Shown here piece by piece: positions 1 to 11,184 of a stretch of 64,000 nt of DNA (positions are counted from its first letter, which is position 1; each line of letters opens with the position of its first letter). This DNA comes from Nemophila menziesii (lineage: Eukaryota; Streptophyta; Magnoliopsida; Boraginales; Hydrophyllaceae). Made by a program: the position numbers and the translations under genes. The notes below the pieces were generated by a model. The model ran no database searches, was not told where the DNA came from, and worked only from the letters and a program-made list of their open reading frames with translations. Where the stretch lies: positions 11,781,186 to 11,845,185 of the forward strand of contig JARWIR010000013.1 in the NCBI GenBank assembly GCA_029959085.1. Direction: 5' to 3'.

Positions 1-784
1 TAGACACATACGTTGTAGACACAATACTGTTAGACAACTGCTCACAAATGGAGTTATCACAGTTGATTACGTTCGATCAAAGGATAACACAAGGATCCAC
101 TGACCAAAGGTCTAGAAAGAGAGCAAGTGCAAGTGTTGTCAAGGGGAATGAGTCTTAAGCCTATGAAAGCTGAGTTTCCATGACGGGAACCCTACCTAGC
201 AGAGTGGAGATCCCACATTCTAGGTTCAAAGGAAAAAGTGAATCATGAAACTGTAACTTGGTATGACGCATTATGGAGAGACCTACCTAAACCATCCTAA
301 GGCAAAATTAAACAATGCTACCTGTAAAAGTAAATGATAAGTTAAACTTTTAATGGTTCTTGTATCTGCGATAACATAAGATCAAGTAATGCAGAATACT
401 CTCGACAAGAGACCACCTATGTGAATAACGTGGGTAGGGCCGCCTTACGAGAATTTCAAAAGGCAAATTTCTTCGACGGTTATTCATGAAATACTAGGAG
501 TTGTCCAGGGCCGTAAATGGACACAACCGTGGGAACCAAATAATATTTGGAAGGATACTATGTAAGTTTTATTGACTTGGTTTACACAAAAGTTGACTAG
601 TTCAAGACACCACGTTCAGTGATTAACATGTAAATTTGATAGCCCTTACTAGAGAAGGTTCAAGGCAAAAAACTACCTTTCTTGATGTAGTATTCTTCTA
701 TGCTTCACTTTCGCTCTCTCTTGTATTTAGATCTCTTGCATAACTTTTTCAGGGTGGTTTGTCAATTTTCATTCACGTGGGGAT
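1..784 (+). pseudogene. Ty1/Copia polyprotein 3' end (RNase H C-terminus) and 3' untranslated part, decayed
   Basis: The first 130 bases translate to the C-terminal signature of Copia RNase H (HIR-RHNTVRQLL, then VITVDYVRSKDN), followed by the degenerate LTKGL-like end. Stops and small indels interrupt it, so it is not a functional gene. The rest up to base 784 is the noncoding stretch that sits between pol and the 3' LTR; it ends in a purine-rich tract (gtggggat) that fits a polypurine tract. The window starts inside the element, so the left part is not visible. The same segment occurs again at 20808-21649. The identification rests on the protein motif and on the match between the two copies. 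Confidence 0.8.
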
Positions 785-1496
785 TGTTGGTCAAATAGGA
801 TTCTTACCTAAGTGTTGATCATGTTTACGATGATAGTCGGTGACTCAAATTTTAGAAAATAAGTTAGATATTGATACGTTTGTCCAGTTGTAAAGATTAA
901 CGTAATATATTCACTTGGTTAAAATCATTTAAAATTGAGTCATGTAATTTAGAGAAATTAAAAAAATATATATATTTTAGTTTTTATTTCTTTTGGTTAT
1001 AAACAAAGCAAAGAAAGAGAAAAATAACACATTATTGAGGTTTGAATCTAGAACCTCTAGGATTTTAGGCCTCATGCTCATACCATGTGGGCCAACCAAA
1101 ACTTTGGTCTCTATTTAGTATACATTGTATTTTATATTTAATACAACGTGTCTTCAAATTAAATATCACAACTCTTTGCTAAACCATCTTTTCATTTTCT
1201 ATAAATAGTTGGTCAACTCAAATATTTTCTTCATTCAGTTTTTAAAGCATTAACCAGTACAAAATTATAAGAGAGTGAAGAAAGAAGTAGGTTTATTAAG
1301 TTCGTTGAAATTCTGAATAATGTGTGTGTCCGTTTCTTCTGAATAGTTTTGTGGTTGTATCCTGGAGGTTGAAGCCAACAAACGTAAGACACCGGTACGT
1401 GTCTTAATGCCTCAAAGATACCAGATCCAATCTCAGTTTCGACAAGTAAGGTTATTTATATATTTACGTTTATTTTATTTTCTGCATTAGTTTTTA
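785..1496 (+). mobile_element. Copia 3' LTR, interrupted by a SINE-like insertion
   Basis: The LTR opens with TGTTGG right after the polypurine-like tract. It can be followed to about 1496 by alignment with the second copy at 21650-22149. The copies share the segment from the opening TGTTGGTCAAATAGG through a common block near 1105-1496. This copy is about 200 bases longer because of the SINE-like insertion at 913-1105. The 3' border is approximate: the two copies stop matching just after a gcattagttttt block, and no clear terminal CA is seen there. Confidence 0.65.
913..1105 (-). mobile_element. tRNA-derived SINE-like insertion inside the LTR
   Basis: This block is missing from the otherwise alignable LTR at 21650-22149. 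On the minus strand it shows a Pol III A-box-like motif (TGGCCCACATGG, 1083-1094) followed about 30 bases on by a B-box-like motif (GGTTCTAGATTCAAACC, 1039-1055), then an A/T-rich tail. That arrangement is typical of tRNA-derived SINEs. No convincing target-site duplication could be picked out, so the ends are approximate. Confidence 0.6.
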
Positions 1497-1499
1497 TAT

Positions 1500-3990
1500 T
1501 GTTTTGCTAGTTTATACAAATAAAACACAACACAATGTGGTCATTCAACCTACGTTAAGGAGGATCACAGAGATGGTAGAACGGTACGGTCCTGTTGCAC
1601 CATATCCTTATAACCCTGGACAGTTGGGCAAACGCTATGGCTAAATCAGCTATAAAGGGACACATGTCGTGAACCTTCAAGGAATATGACACATCTTTTC
1701 TCTATAATAGGAATGGGCTAAGGTTAGCTATGGTTTTTTGTATAACCCGGATTTTTTGACCAAAAAAAAATCGATAATATAGCATCTTAATTATTGACGA
1801 AATTTAACCACACCCTTATAAATTCTTGAGTGCAGCACACCATATTAAATTTATTTTGAACCTAGAATAACAAATGAAAATCACTTGGATTTTGGAGGGC
1901 ATTAGCTTCGGACTCTAAAACTATTTTAGTCCTTTATATTTAAAAATTGATATTAAATTGAACTAGTTATTGGCTTATTGCCAATATTAAGACTTGTGAT
2001 TGGAATAAAGAACTTAGTTTGAAAATCCAATTGATCATTAAAATCAATTAGATGGTTGAGTAGTTTGATCTTATTACCTTCAAACATATTTCTAGAAGGT
2101 ATAATGGTCGAGTGGACAAGTTCGCAAAAGATGTTAGACACGAAGGCATTCAATTTTGTCGGAATAACAACGCTACTATTGTTCGGGATGAGTTCAGAAA
2201 GATTGGAATTGGATGGTTTTCTTTTCTTTTCTTTTCTGCTTTTGTTTTCATTTTCTTTACCAGTAAAAAATAAAAAACCCACAAATCACGCAGAGTACTA
2301 ACGTTGAAACAGCTATTAGATTACAAATTGACAATGTAGAACATAAAAGTCATGTACCCCTCTGGACAATTAATGTTAACGTATAGATTGATTGATTGTA
2401 TTGTTACATGTTTTGTTGCAGAGAATCGATTGACCTTGCTCTCCTGCTGATACTTTTTTGGCAATCTTCGTTGTTGACCTATTGGTGTTAATGTTTGACA
2501 GGCTGTTGGAACTTGGAAGCAATAATATCAACTGTTACTAGTTGGACCCAGTAAGGAGTGAACAATGCAGCGTTGAAAAGATATTTATATATTCATTTAT
2601 ATTTGGTATTTTAACCAAAAAAAACGTCTTTATATTAATTCAGTCTTAAAATACCAGAAACCTTTTTTTATCTACGCATTAACATACACGGAGACGGAGA
2701 GATGGAGTATTGGTGATTCATTTGACTTTGTTCATTTGTCCCTCAATATTTGATATGATGAGCTGCTGATTACCGCGTTAAACTGCGAAGCCGTATTAAA
2801 ACATCCCTTTGCGAGAGAGAGAAGCAATACTCATGCTGATGCATGCACTTATTGATATTCCTCTTTTCACTTTCCTTAACAAAGTTCCCCACCAAATTTA
2901 TGTCAATAAAAATAACAAATATAAAGGTCAAATGGTACATTACAACTACGAGGAATTGCCATATCCTACAAATTTTGCGCTAACACCATGCATAAGAATT
3001 GTAGTATAGAATTCTAAAACAATACTCTCTTTGTCTTTAAAAGAAAATTGTCACACGCCTCTTTTTTTAAAGTGTTAAACAAATAACAAGATTGGTTAAG
3101 CTAACTTAACCGATTTAATAATAATATTTTGAAGACAAAAAAAGACTACATTTGTAGAATTGTGTTTCCTTCTTATACTATTAATCATTATAGAATATAC
3201 ATATAAATTAAACAATCGTGAGACTTTTTTGTTGTAAAAATTTGTCATATTTAATTTTATATAGGATGAATGAGATATAAAATTTTGGAAACTAGATTTT
3301 TGTTCTATAAAAATTAGTGGGAATCTTAGTTTTTTAAAGAGATTTCAATGATGCTCGAATACTAAAATAACCTTACTAACATTAAAAGACAAAAAAAAAT
3401 TGTTGTGTGGTCACTATTCATCTCTACCTGCCACTCACCGACCACCGACCACCGACCACCAGAAAAAGAATATCGGTGAAAAAATAGAGTATTTGGGTAT
3501 TCCATAAAAATGTATAGAGTATTAGTCAAAATCAAAGAATACTCCATGCTTTGACTCCATATCACGATCTTTGACTTTATTCTCGAACTCCTCTCCTAGC
3601 TAGTATTCGAAACCTACAAACTTTTCACTAAAATACACAATATTACGCGCAAAGTTTAATAAATTAAAATTACTAGAAATTAAAGAGGAAAATCGGATTA
3701 TTGCATATTTAGTCCAAAAGTCTATCAAAATAGTCAGATAATCACTTAATTTGATGTCTCCTAAGCATATAAATATAGAACAAAAGAGGAGACATCAATA
3801 TCTATTTTCAAAACAACTATTTATGTTCCCTTTGAGCTTATGTAGTTGCAAGTCCATCCCTTTTCTTCTTTGTAACCAACTCCAAGGTAGTACATGTATT
3901 CACCCAAAAAGTTCAATAATAAGAGCAGAATTCAACATTTTATATATCTTTAAATCCAGAGCTAAAATAACATTATGCCCTTGCAACCCA
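1500..3990. other. A/T-rich stretch without a supportable gene
   Basis: No reading frame here resembles a known family and none has a convincing start, splice sites or codon pattern. A short peptide-like run around 1573-1640 (reading MVERYGPVAPYPYNPG on the plus strand) was noted but matches nothing I recognise. A small tandem run of accgacc units lies near 3436-3462. The sequence at 3020-3050 resembles one end of a Stowaway MITE but no partner end was found. Confidence 0.5.
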
Positions 3991-3997
3991 TTCTACC

Positions 3998-4560
3998 TTA
4001 TTTTCTTGGTAAAAACTTTTCCATTTCTTTTCTTTTGTCACGTTTTCTTCCAATTTTAAAAAAGGCTATTGGAATACTCACACAACGAATACAAATCTGG
4101 ATCACGAGGACTATTTTCATAAATCTAACAAAACTCGATCCTAAACTTTTGAAATCCAAATTAGTTATCACATTACCACCAGAGTTAGGTAACATTTTTC
4201 CAACCGATTGTCTCCCCTTCTTTAAAAATCATCCATTCTCCATGCACTATTTTTATCACTCTCCGAACCCTTTTCTTTACCAAAGACGAATTAGAACCAT
4301 AACATCTATCCCACACGAATGTGATTGACCTGACTTTGGCAAACAATTTTCTTTTTGATGCCCAAAGTTACTACACTCGTAGCAAATTAGGTGTAAACCC
4401 TCATATTCCATCTTACACATATCATTTTCTATCTGAAGTCTAGACGCCAAGTTTTTGTTAAAACAAGTTCAACAACCTACCTAGCCTACTTACGCCTTGT
4501 TCTAGCTTTCGTGAGAGGACCGATCCTCACCGTTTGCCACCTTGGTCCCCTATTTCCCTT
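3998..4560 (-). pseudogene. LINE ORF1 (gag-like, CCHC zinc knuckle) fragment
   Basis: Read on the minus strand, this contains the zinc knuckle CYECSNFGHQKENC (C-X2-C-X4-H-X4-C, 4343-4384) preceded by MEYEGLHLI, the usual lead-in to the CCHC domain of plant L1-type LINE ORF1 proteins. Upstream, pieces of the DUF4283-like region are legible in shifting frames (around 4440-4560: a TVRIGPLTKAR-like run). Frameshifts and stops show that it is dead. No EN or RT follows on the same strand, so it is an isolated ORF1 scrap. The downstream limit near 3998 is a guess. Confidence 0.7.
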
Positions 4561-5014
4561 CCCATACGAGAAGTATAATTATGCATGTTGGAATTTGAAA
4601 TACAATTCACACATAAATAGTAGTAATCAATGAAAATTGGGGATTAAAATTCTGGTGTCCATTCCCGCACCACCAAATATCTATAAAAAAATTTTATTCG
4701 AGGACCCTAACTAACGCAAAGTTAGAGTCCCCTTTACTTTTGAATTTACCATGAAATAATTATATCCAACATTTACTAAGTCGAACGTAATTTTAGATTT
4801 CCAAATATGATTGAATTTTGCGGACAAGTAATTCTATTTCACCTTGTGCCCGAATAGTGTTATCCCCACGATGTTTCGTCATAATTGGAGAATTTAAATA
4901 ATCTCTTCATTTGACTGAACCATTTGGGAAAACTCGCAGTCAGGTAAAATTCATCTATAACTGCATGACTCATGACGATCTATTAAATTCATCAAATAAT
5001 ACTATTTAATAATA
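4561..5014. other. Unassigned intergenic stretch
   Basis: No gene, RNA or clear repeat is visible between the LINE ORF1 scrap and the MITE. Confidence 0.5.
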
Positions 5015-5152
5015 GGTGTAATCCAAAAATTACACCGCCTTTATATCGCCTCCTAGGTGGATTTCTCTTTCCTGTTTAATCATTTTCTCTCTCTTTCATG
5101 ATTGGTCCACATAAGGGGCGATATAAAGGCGATGCAATTTGGGGTGATATCC
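5015..5152. mobile_element. Short MITE with 36-bp terminal inverted repeats
   Basis: The left arm (5015-5050) and the right arm (5117-5152) are inverted copies of each other. The inner 14 bases (GCCTTTATATCGCC) match exactly and the outer part matches with several mismatches. About 66 bases lie between the arms and there is no coding potential. The 138-bp size and the symmetric ends fit a MITE. The superfamily is not clear because no target duplication is obvious. Confidence 0.55.
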
Positions 5153-5954
5153 AGCATTACTCATTTAGTAATTTTGTGATCTTGTATAATAATCTTCTAT
5201 TCATGATTTTTTATGTGAGAAAATATAGTCTATTAAATTGTTATCTTAATATATAAATTAAATAGGTTAAATGAAAGAAACCTAATCTGTGTCTTAAATT
5301 TACATGTATTATTATAGATGATGATTAAAATTATGTTGTTGAAAAATTTATTTCTATTTTTTGTTGACATAAACTAGAAATTAATATCTCGCCCACAAAC
5401 GAAATAATAATTAGGAAATGACGCACACTTTTAGCCAATTCACAGCTCACCCATTTAACAACACATGACAATTGGTTGGATTTTCTCATTTTAGGACATG
5501 TCACCCACATGAACAAGAACACAATGACAATATTATAACAATTTGCAACTAAAGATAACGAAAAAAACCAGTTACAAGTGGAGCGGTTGATCAAGAACTA
5601 GGGTAATAAACAAGTTGAGTTGAATCAAATATTTATATATATAAACTTTTTTGTTTAATTTATTAAGTTGAATTTAAATTTAAACAAGACAAAAATGTTG
5701 AATCTTGTTTAACTTTTTGAACGAATTTTTTCAATTTGAATTTAAAAAATTGTTTATAAATAATATGTTTTTTTATATGGTTGTACTGAAATTTTCGTAG
5801 ATGGTTAATATTTGATAGAATATATACTGTATGAAATATGAATTATAATATTAATTAAAAAAAATTTAAAAAATGTCTAAATTAATCTTTAAATAAACAA
5901 TTTTTTTTGCATACATTGGAGGCTTCATAGCTGGTTTTTACATCATAGAATCAA

Positions 5955-6450
5955 ATAGAGAAAATTACAAATCCCCTACATTATCTATCACAATCCTCGG
6001 GGACGACCACCCGCTCCTATCTCTCGTAATCCACTTCCAAAGATAGTGTGGAGGATCACTGAACTCAGTCGGAAAGGACCTACTATTTGCTCCTTCTTTA
6101 GCCAATTTATCCGCGCATAAATCCGCTTCCCTATACACATGGTTAAATTTCAAAGTTTGGATAAGCTTTTAATAAGTTCTGGCACTCAAGCCCCATATGC
6201 GAAAGCCGACTACTTGAGCTCCCACCGCCCTTCACTAGCGCATGTAGCTCATTCGAGTCGGTTTCGATAAGAAGTTTTTCGTAGCCTTTCCTTACAGCCC
6301 ATCTTAACCCATAATAGAGCGCTACTAACTCAGATGTTAATGGAGATTCTATCACACACGACCCCGCAAATCCAGCTATAAATGTACCTGATTCGTCCCT
6401 CAAAATACCCCCTTTTCCGGCTTCACTTCTCTCCAAGTTGAAACACCCAT
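5955..6450 (-). pseudogene. LINE RNase H (RVT_3-type) fragment
   Basis: On the minus strand two overlapping frames give a plant LINE RNase H domain: GGILRDESGTFIAGF (first Asp), TSELVALYYGLRWAV (Glu), IETDSNELHALV (second Asp) in 6436-6143, then, after a frameshift near 6150, HVYREADLCADKLAKEGA (last Asp) in 6153-5965. The four acidic catalytic positions are thus present but split. The upstream edge falls against a (TA)n run at about 6459-6477, and no RT lies behind it, so this is an isolated 3' piece of a LINE. Confidence 0.8.
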
Positions 6451-6599
6451 AATTTTCAATATATATATATATATATAAACAAACGGTTTACGAAACGAGC
6501 TTATTTTTTTAACGCGTTTAAATTAGAGCTTTAAGTTGTGTTAGTTTATATACGAACGAGTTCGAACAAATATATTAAATTATTAACCCACTTGCTGAA

Positions 6600-7140
6600 C
6601 ATTTATGAAGATTTGCAACGTTTTACACTGTTACAAGTCATGGTTGCGGAGTTAATTATAACTAGGTATCTCTTACAGTTCTAATAGTCGTCCCTTTTTG
6701 TTGTTGATGCTATTTCATAGACGAAAGATAAGTCCGGTACAAAAGAATTATTATTAAAAAATGAATCAAAGAGGAAGATACTTATTTTTTACTATTTAGG
6801 AAAGAATAAATGTGTTATGTGTTATGAATTTTTCAGGTGTAGCTACCATGTGTAAAATATTTTTCCAATCAATTTTTTTTTTTTACATTTTTCATTTAAA
6901 ATTAGACAAATTTATATTGAAAAAAATGATAGATTGCAACTCGTATCTGCTACTTTCACATTCTTTCCTGGGCCCGTCCATGAGTATTAATCACGTCTGA
7001 TAGTATAAGAATTGCTGACCAAAAAAAAATAAGTTGTAAGAATTATGATTAGTAATAAATTTATTAATTAAGAATTAGACTTATTTTATTAAAAAGTCTG
7101 AGAAAGAAAAATGTAAATAATTACCAGCTTCATTTACGCC
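6600..7140. other. Upstream region of the PP2C gene; no gene seen
   Basis: A/T-rich and without a supportable ORF. The flanks 5598-5860 and 6480-6600 resemble a non-autonomous hAT-type repeat (agggtaataaacaagttgag at 5601-5620 recalls the end at 41465-41495), but the match is weak. Confidence 0.4.
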
Positions 7141-7156
7141 CCTTTTTCTCTCGCAA

Positions 7157-7164
7157 TATAAAAA
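7157..7164 (+). promoter_or_regulatory. TATA-like box of the PP2C gene
   Basis: TATAAAAA lies just before a pyrimidine-rich stretch (7168-7255) typical of plant 5' leaders. It is about 590 bases before the start codon. A 3' splice-like site (ccatttacag, 7651-7660) suggests a 5'-UTR intron that would shorten the mature leader. The assignment is by position and motif only. Confidence 0.4.
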
Positions 7165-7751
7165 ACACAACTCTGTCTCATATCTCTCTTCTTTTGCACA
7201 CCAAAATCAACGAAGTTTCTTTGTCTATCTTTTCCTTCTCTTTCTCTTTCTCTAGAATCCAACAACAAAATATAACGAGACGCGCATTACAAAAAAAGAG
7301 GGAATTATTGCATCGCCGAAACGCCAAGATTCGCGTTTCTAGATGACCCCAACCGCCATTTCTCCACACCCTTTTCGCCATTCTCCATTATACACTTCTT
7401 CAACCTATTAACAAACCTTTCTGTACGTTATTTCCCCCCATTTTTTCCTGGTACTACACATTTATATTTTTGCTCATTTTAGTTGTTGTTATATGACAAC
7501 ACCATTACCTTTCAGCTGAAAATGGATATTTATTCATTTCAATCTTGATATGGTTGCCATATTTGCTATAAAAATCTAATATTTTTGTGTTTTTCGATAG
7601 GAGATCTTAATTAGATGGATGAGAAGTTCTAAATGTGATGTTTTTTGCTTCCATTTACAGGATTTGATTACATTTGAAGAATTTCGAGCTTTGTTTTAAG
7701 AAACAAGAATTCTAGCTGTGATTTTAATTGGATTTTGAAGGGACTAAAAGA

Positions 7752-9499
7752 ATGTTGTCCAAGGGTGAACATCAAACGATCCCATTATCAGTGTTGCTAA
7801 AGCGTGAATTAGCGAGTGAGAAGATTGAAAATCCCGAGTTATCACATGGTCAAGCCTGCCAGAGCAAGAAAGGCGAGGACTTTACGCTTCTCACCACCGA
7901 ATGTCAACGGGTTTTAGGCGATGGAGTCGCTACTTATAATGTTTTCGGGGTACCTTTTTTTCGTTAACTCGTAATCGTTATTTTCTCAAGCAATGTATGT
8001 GCAAATTCTTAAACCTTCACAAATTTGACAGTTATTTGATGGTCATAATGGAACAGCAGCTGCTATATATACCAAAGAAATTCTCTTAAACAACGTTTTG
8101 AGTTCTATCCCACCAGATCTTAACAGAGATGAATGTATAGCAGCATTACCTCGAGCTTTAGTTGCAGGTTTTGTGAAAACCGATAAAGATTTCCAAGAGA
8201 AAGGTAAGTAATTTTCATAAATTCAAATACCTCAAAAATAAATTAATTTACAATTTTTTTATAATTATAGCACAAACTTCGGGAACTACCGTTACGTTTG
8301 TAATGATAGAAGGATGGGTCGTAACAGTTGCATCAGTAGGCGATTCTCGTTGCATACTCGAATCTGCGGAAGGGGAAATATTTTATCTCTCCGCAGATCA
8401 TAGACTTGAATGCAATGATGAGGAGAGAGAACGTATTACATCAAGTGGTGGTGAGGTGGGCCGCCTCAACACTGGTGGTGGCACACAGGTAAATCTCGGG
8501 TTTTGGGCCGGGCCGGGTTAGATTAAAGATCTCACTGACTGAGTGCATTACTTTTTTAAATTGCAGATTGGTCCTCTAAGATGTTGGCCGGGTGGTTTAT
8601 GTCTATCGCGATCTATCGGTGATATGGATGTTGGAGAGTATATAGTTCCCGTGCCTTATGTCAAGCAAGTAAAGGTTCGTGTCAAATTACAAAACAAGTC
8701 ACCCCCTGTGGAATACACTAATTACGAAACAACCCCTGTTTTATTTGCAGTTATCATCAGGTGGGGGGAGAATAATTGTGGCTAGTGATGGTGTATGGGA
8801 CGCTATATCTGCTGAAACTGCTGTAGAGTGTTGTCGTGGAATGTCACCTGAAGCTGCAGCTTCCGAAATTGTTAAAGTAAGATTTTACAAAATCTCGTAA
8901 TTATGGAATTAAACAATTAAATAATTAAATAATGTGTTGTGTTGTTTTATAGGAAGCTGTACAAGGAAAGGGGCTTAGAGATGATACGACTTGTATTGTA
9001 ATTGATGTACTACCACCTAAAAAGCCGACTCCTCCACCACCACCACCTAAAAAGCAAGGGGTTTTTAAGTCAATGTTTCGTAAAAAACCTTCCGAGTCTT
9101 CTATTAATGCGACTTCTCAATCTGATAACCTATATGCTGAACCAGATTCTGTTGAGGAATTATTTGAGGAAGGTTCCGCTTCACTTACCGAAAGGTAAAT
9201 TATTTCATGATTTGGTCCTTTATGTGTAACCTTTTTGACATTGGGAATGAATTCTCTGGGTGTGCAGGTTAGATTCGAAGTACCCGGTGTGCAATATGTT
9301 CAAGCTTTTTATGTGTGCGGTTTGTCAAGTGGAGATAAAACCAGGAGAAGGTATTTCAATACATGCGGGATCATCGAATGCAAGAAAATTAAGACCTTGG
9401 GATGGTCCTTTTCTTTGTCCGAGTTGTCAAGATAAGAAAGAAGCTATGGAAGGAAAAAGAGCTTCCGGAGATGGAGTATACAGTAGTGGAAGTGAATAG
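7752..9499 (+). CDS. Protein phosphatase 2C with C-terminal zinc-ribbon-like tail (PP2C12/At1g47380-like)
   Basis: Metal-dependent Ser/Thr phosphatase, 431 residues. Seven coding exons join in frame with GT-AG introns: 7752-7949, 8032-8203, 8271-8488, 8567-8674, 8751-8876, 8953-9194, 9268-9499. PP2C motifs seen: FDGHNG (68-73, metal ligands D69/G70), SGTTVTF (127-133), VASVGDSRC (143-151), SADHRL (164-169), LSRSIGD (209-215), VASDGVWDA (D245), RDDTTCIV (D285). A Pro/Lys-rich linker (295-320) leads to a Cys-rich tail, YPVCNMFKLFMCAVC ... FLCPSCQDKK (360-412), with C371-X2-C374 and C405-X2-C408. From memory this tail marks the Arabidopsis clade of At1g47380 and its relatives, whose length is similar. 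The start is the first ATG in frame and its MLSKGEH context matches the family start. Substrate is unknown. The gene appears intact. Confidence 0.93.
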
Positions 9500-9794
9500 T
9501 ATTGAAACCATTTCTCAAATATAACATATAACATGATATTAGTCACGAGAGGCTTGATGAAGAGCCTTGTTGTATAGCTAACAAGGAGAGTTAAAATTGG
9601 TTTCTTAATGGTAAATCTGTTTACCCTTTAATACATTCGTGTAGAGCTAACAAGGAGTTAAAACTTATCACCGGTGTATTATTTTGTTGCATAGGAAAAT
9701 ATAATTAGATATCTTAGATTTTCTTTTTTTGGTTTTATGTAACATTGTTTTGTTCATTTTGATAATAGTGATTTTTTTCCTTTGCAAAAACTAG
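9500..9794 (+). other. PP2C 3' untranslated region and 3' flank
   Basis: The stretch between the PP2C stop codon and the LINE insertion has no ORF. It contains two similar blocks (gagctaacaaggagttaaaa-like, near 9576 and 9645). The exact polyadenylation site cannot be set. Confidence 0.4.
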
Positions 9795-11064
9795 GATGAT
9801 GATATTATTTTTTTTTTTTTTTACATAAGAGACCCAAGGAGTCCTGAAGATAAATCTTCTAGCAAGCTAAGGTAATTATTAATGATAACTCTCGACGTTG
9901 TCCAACCACACCGATCGCGTGTTAGGTCTCTCCATAGCCCATTTGGTGGGGTCCTGTAGACGATAGGGGTTTCCTTATTCCGCAACTCGAACTTAGCCAT
10001 CCAGTCCGCACACCTATTAGCTTCCCTATAACTCCAAACTAGCTCAAATGTTCATTTGCCTCTAGAATATCTATACATTCAAGCAACACATCACTCAAAC
10101 CTTCCCTTGAGTGCGTGCCGCCCTTCACTAGCGCGCACAACTCACTCGAATCGGTCTCAATGATAAGATTGGTCTCCCTCCATGTCACCGCCAAACGTAG
10201 TCCAAACCGTAGCGCCAAGCTCTCCGCCTCAAAGGCCGTAATCGCGCTACATCCACCCGCAACACCAGCCATATATTCACCGGCGCTATCTCTAATTAAG
10301 CCACCAATACCCGAAGCTCCACCTCTAAGGTCCCACGCACCATCCACATTAAGCTTACACCCTTTACACGGCTTTGACCACTTCACAAGAGTACTACGGG
10401 AAGAGACAATTAATCTCCCATCCCGCTCCGCACCCCAACCTCTAACGTAATCTCGCGCCGCATACCGAACACTAGCTAATACTTCGTTACTACTTTTAAT
10501 GCGCACTCCATCCTCGAACACCCTACTGGTTCTGTTAGTCCATATAGTCCATACTAAAGCTGCTGTCCAAATTCGTCTTTCAATCCCCTGGACTACCTCC
10601 TTCCTGGACAACATCTTTCCCCACCAAACCTCGGGTTCACTCTCTCCATTCGGCACCTGATTTGCTCCAGGTCCGAGCTGCTATTGCGGTTCCAATAGCA
10701 GTCGAGGAGCTGCTGATAAATTCTGCAGCTGTCGCGTCCCCACTGAAGCCGAGCCGATGCTGATTCCAGGAGCTGCTGGACTCATCTGCAACAACTCCCT
10801 CTGCTCCATACCTGTTCCAACCACTCTCCTCGCCCTATTTCCAGGTTCCCTCCCCACTGAAACCACACCTGTACAACCGCCGAGCCCCTGACCTTGTGAA
10901 AATTGCATCGAGGTCCCAGTACACGCCTGTACCAGCCCAGCAAATGTAACACACTCCTGAAACAGATGCGTAGCTGTTTCTACTCCCCGCCCACAACACG
11001 GACAACTCGAATCAACGATCACGCCTCTACTCGCCAAATTTCCCCGTGTAGGCATGATGATGAT
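9795..11064 (-). mobile_element. 5'-truncated LINE insertion with poly(A) tail and candidate target duplication
   Basis: On the minus strand this runs from a zinc-finger region (11060-10890) through an RNase H domain to a poly(A) tail (plus-strand poly-T at about 9808-9822). A 9-base direct repeat gatgatgat flanks it (9795-9803 and 11056-11064), which fits a target-site duplication of a 5'-truncated retroposition. It landed about 300 bases behind the PP2C stop, in antisense orientation to that gene. Confidence 0.7.
9850..11060 (-). pseudogene. LINE ORF2 C-terminus: zf-RVT plus RNase H
   Basis: The zf-RVT-like zinc motif is legible in 11060-10950 (LPTRGN-like lead, SSCPCCGRG ... ATHLFQEC). 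After a frame break an RNase H domain follows in 10656-10039: KLNVDGAWDLRGGASG with GGLIRDSAGEY, AFEAESLALRFGLRLA, IIETDSSELCALVKGG. The last RNase H part (YREANRCADWMAKFELRN) continues in another frame near 10036-9950. The frameshifts show that it cannot be translated as one protein. RT and EN are absent because of 5' truncation. Confidence 0.85.
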
Positions 11065-11184
11065 TTTTTTCATTCTTGATTTTTCACATTCTCAGTAATT
11101 TTATGTACAGATTTCATAGTTATATATATATATTTTTTAGACGGGTAAGAAGTTTATTACACGAAATCATAACACTAAACAAAA

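Noticed and set aside
1573..1640. Peptide-like run MVERYGPVAPYPYNPG
   Set aside because: Short, closed by stops, no recognised family; not enough to call a gene.
1953..2301. ORFs on both strands near 2 kb
   Set aside because: They overlap each other antisense, lack homologous motifs and are A/T- and T-run driven.
3020..3300. Third Stowaway MITE
   Set aside because: The left part (actctctttgtctttaaaag) resembles a Stowaway end, but no matching inverted right end or TA duplication was found.
7728..7751. N-terminal extension of the PP2C by eight codons
   Set aside because: The frame is open but the upstream start is TTG; the first ATG (7752) fits the conserved family start.
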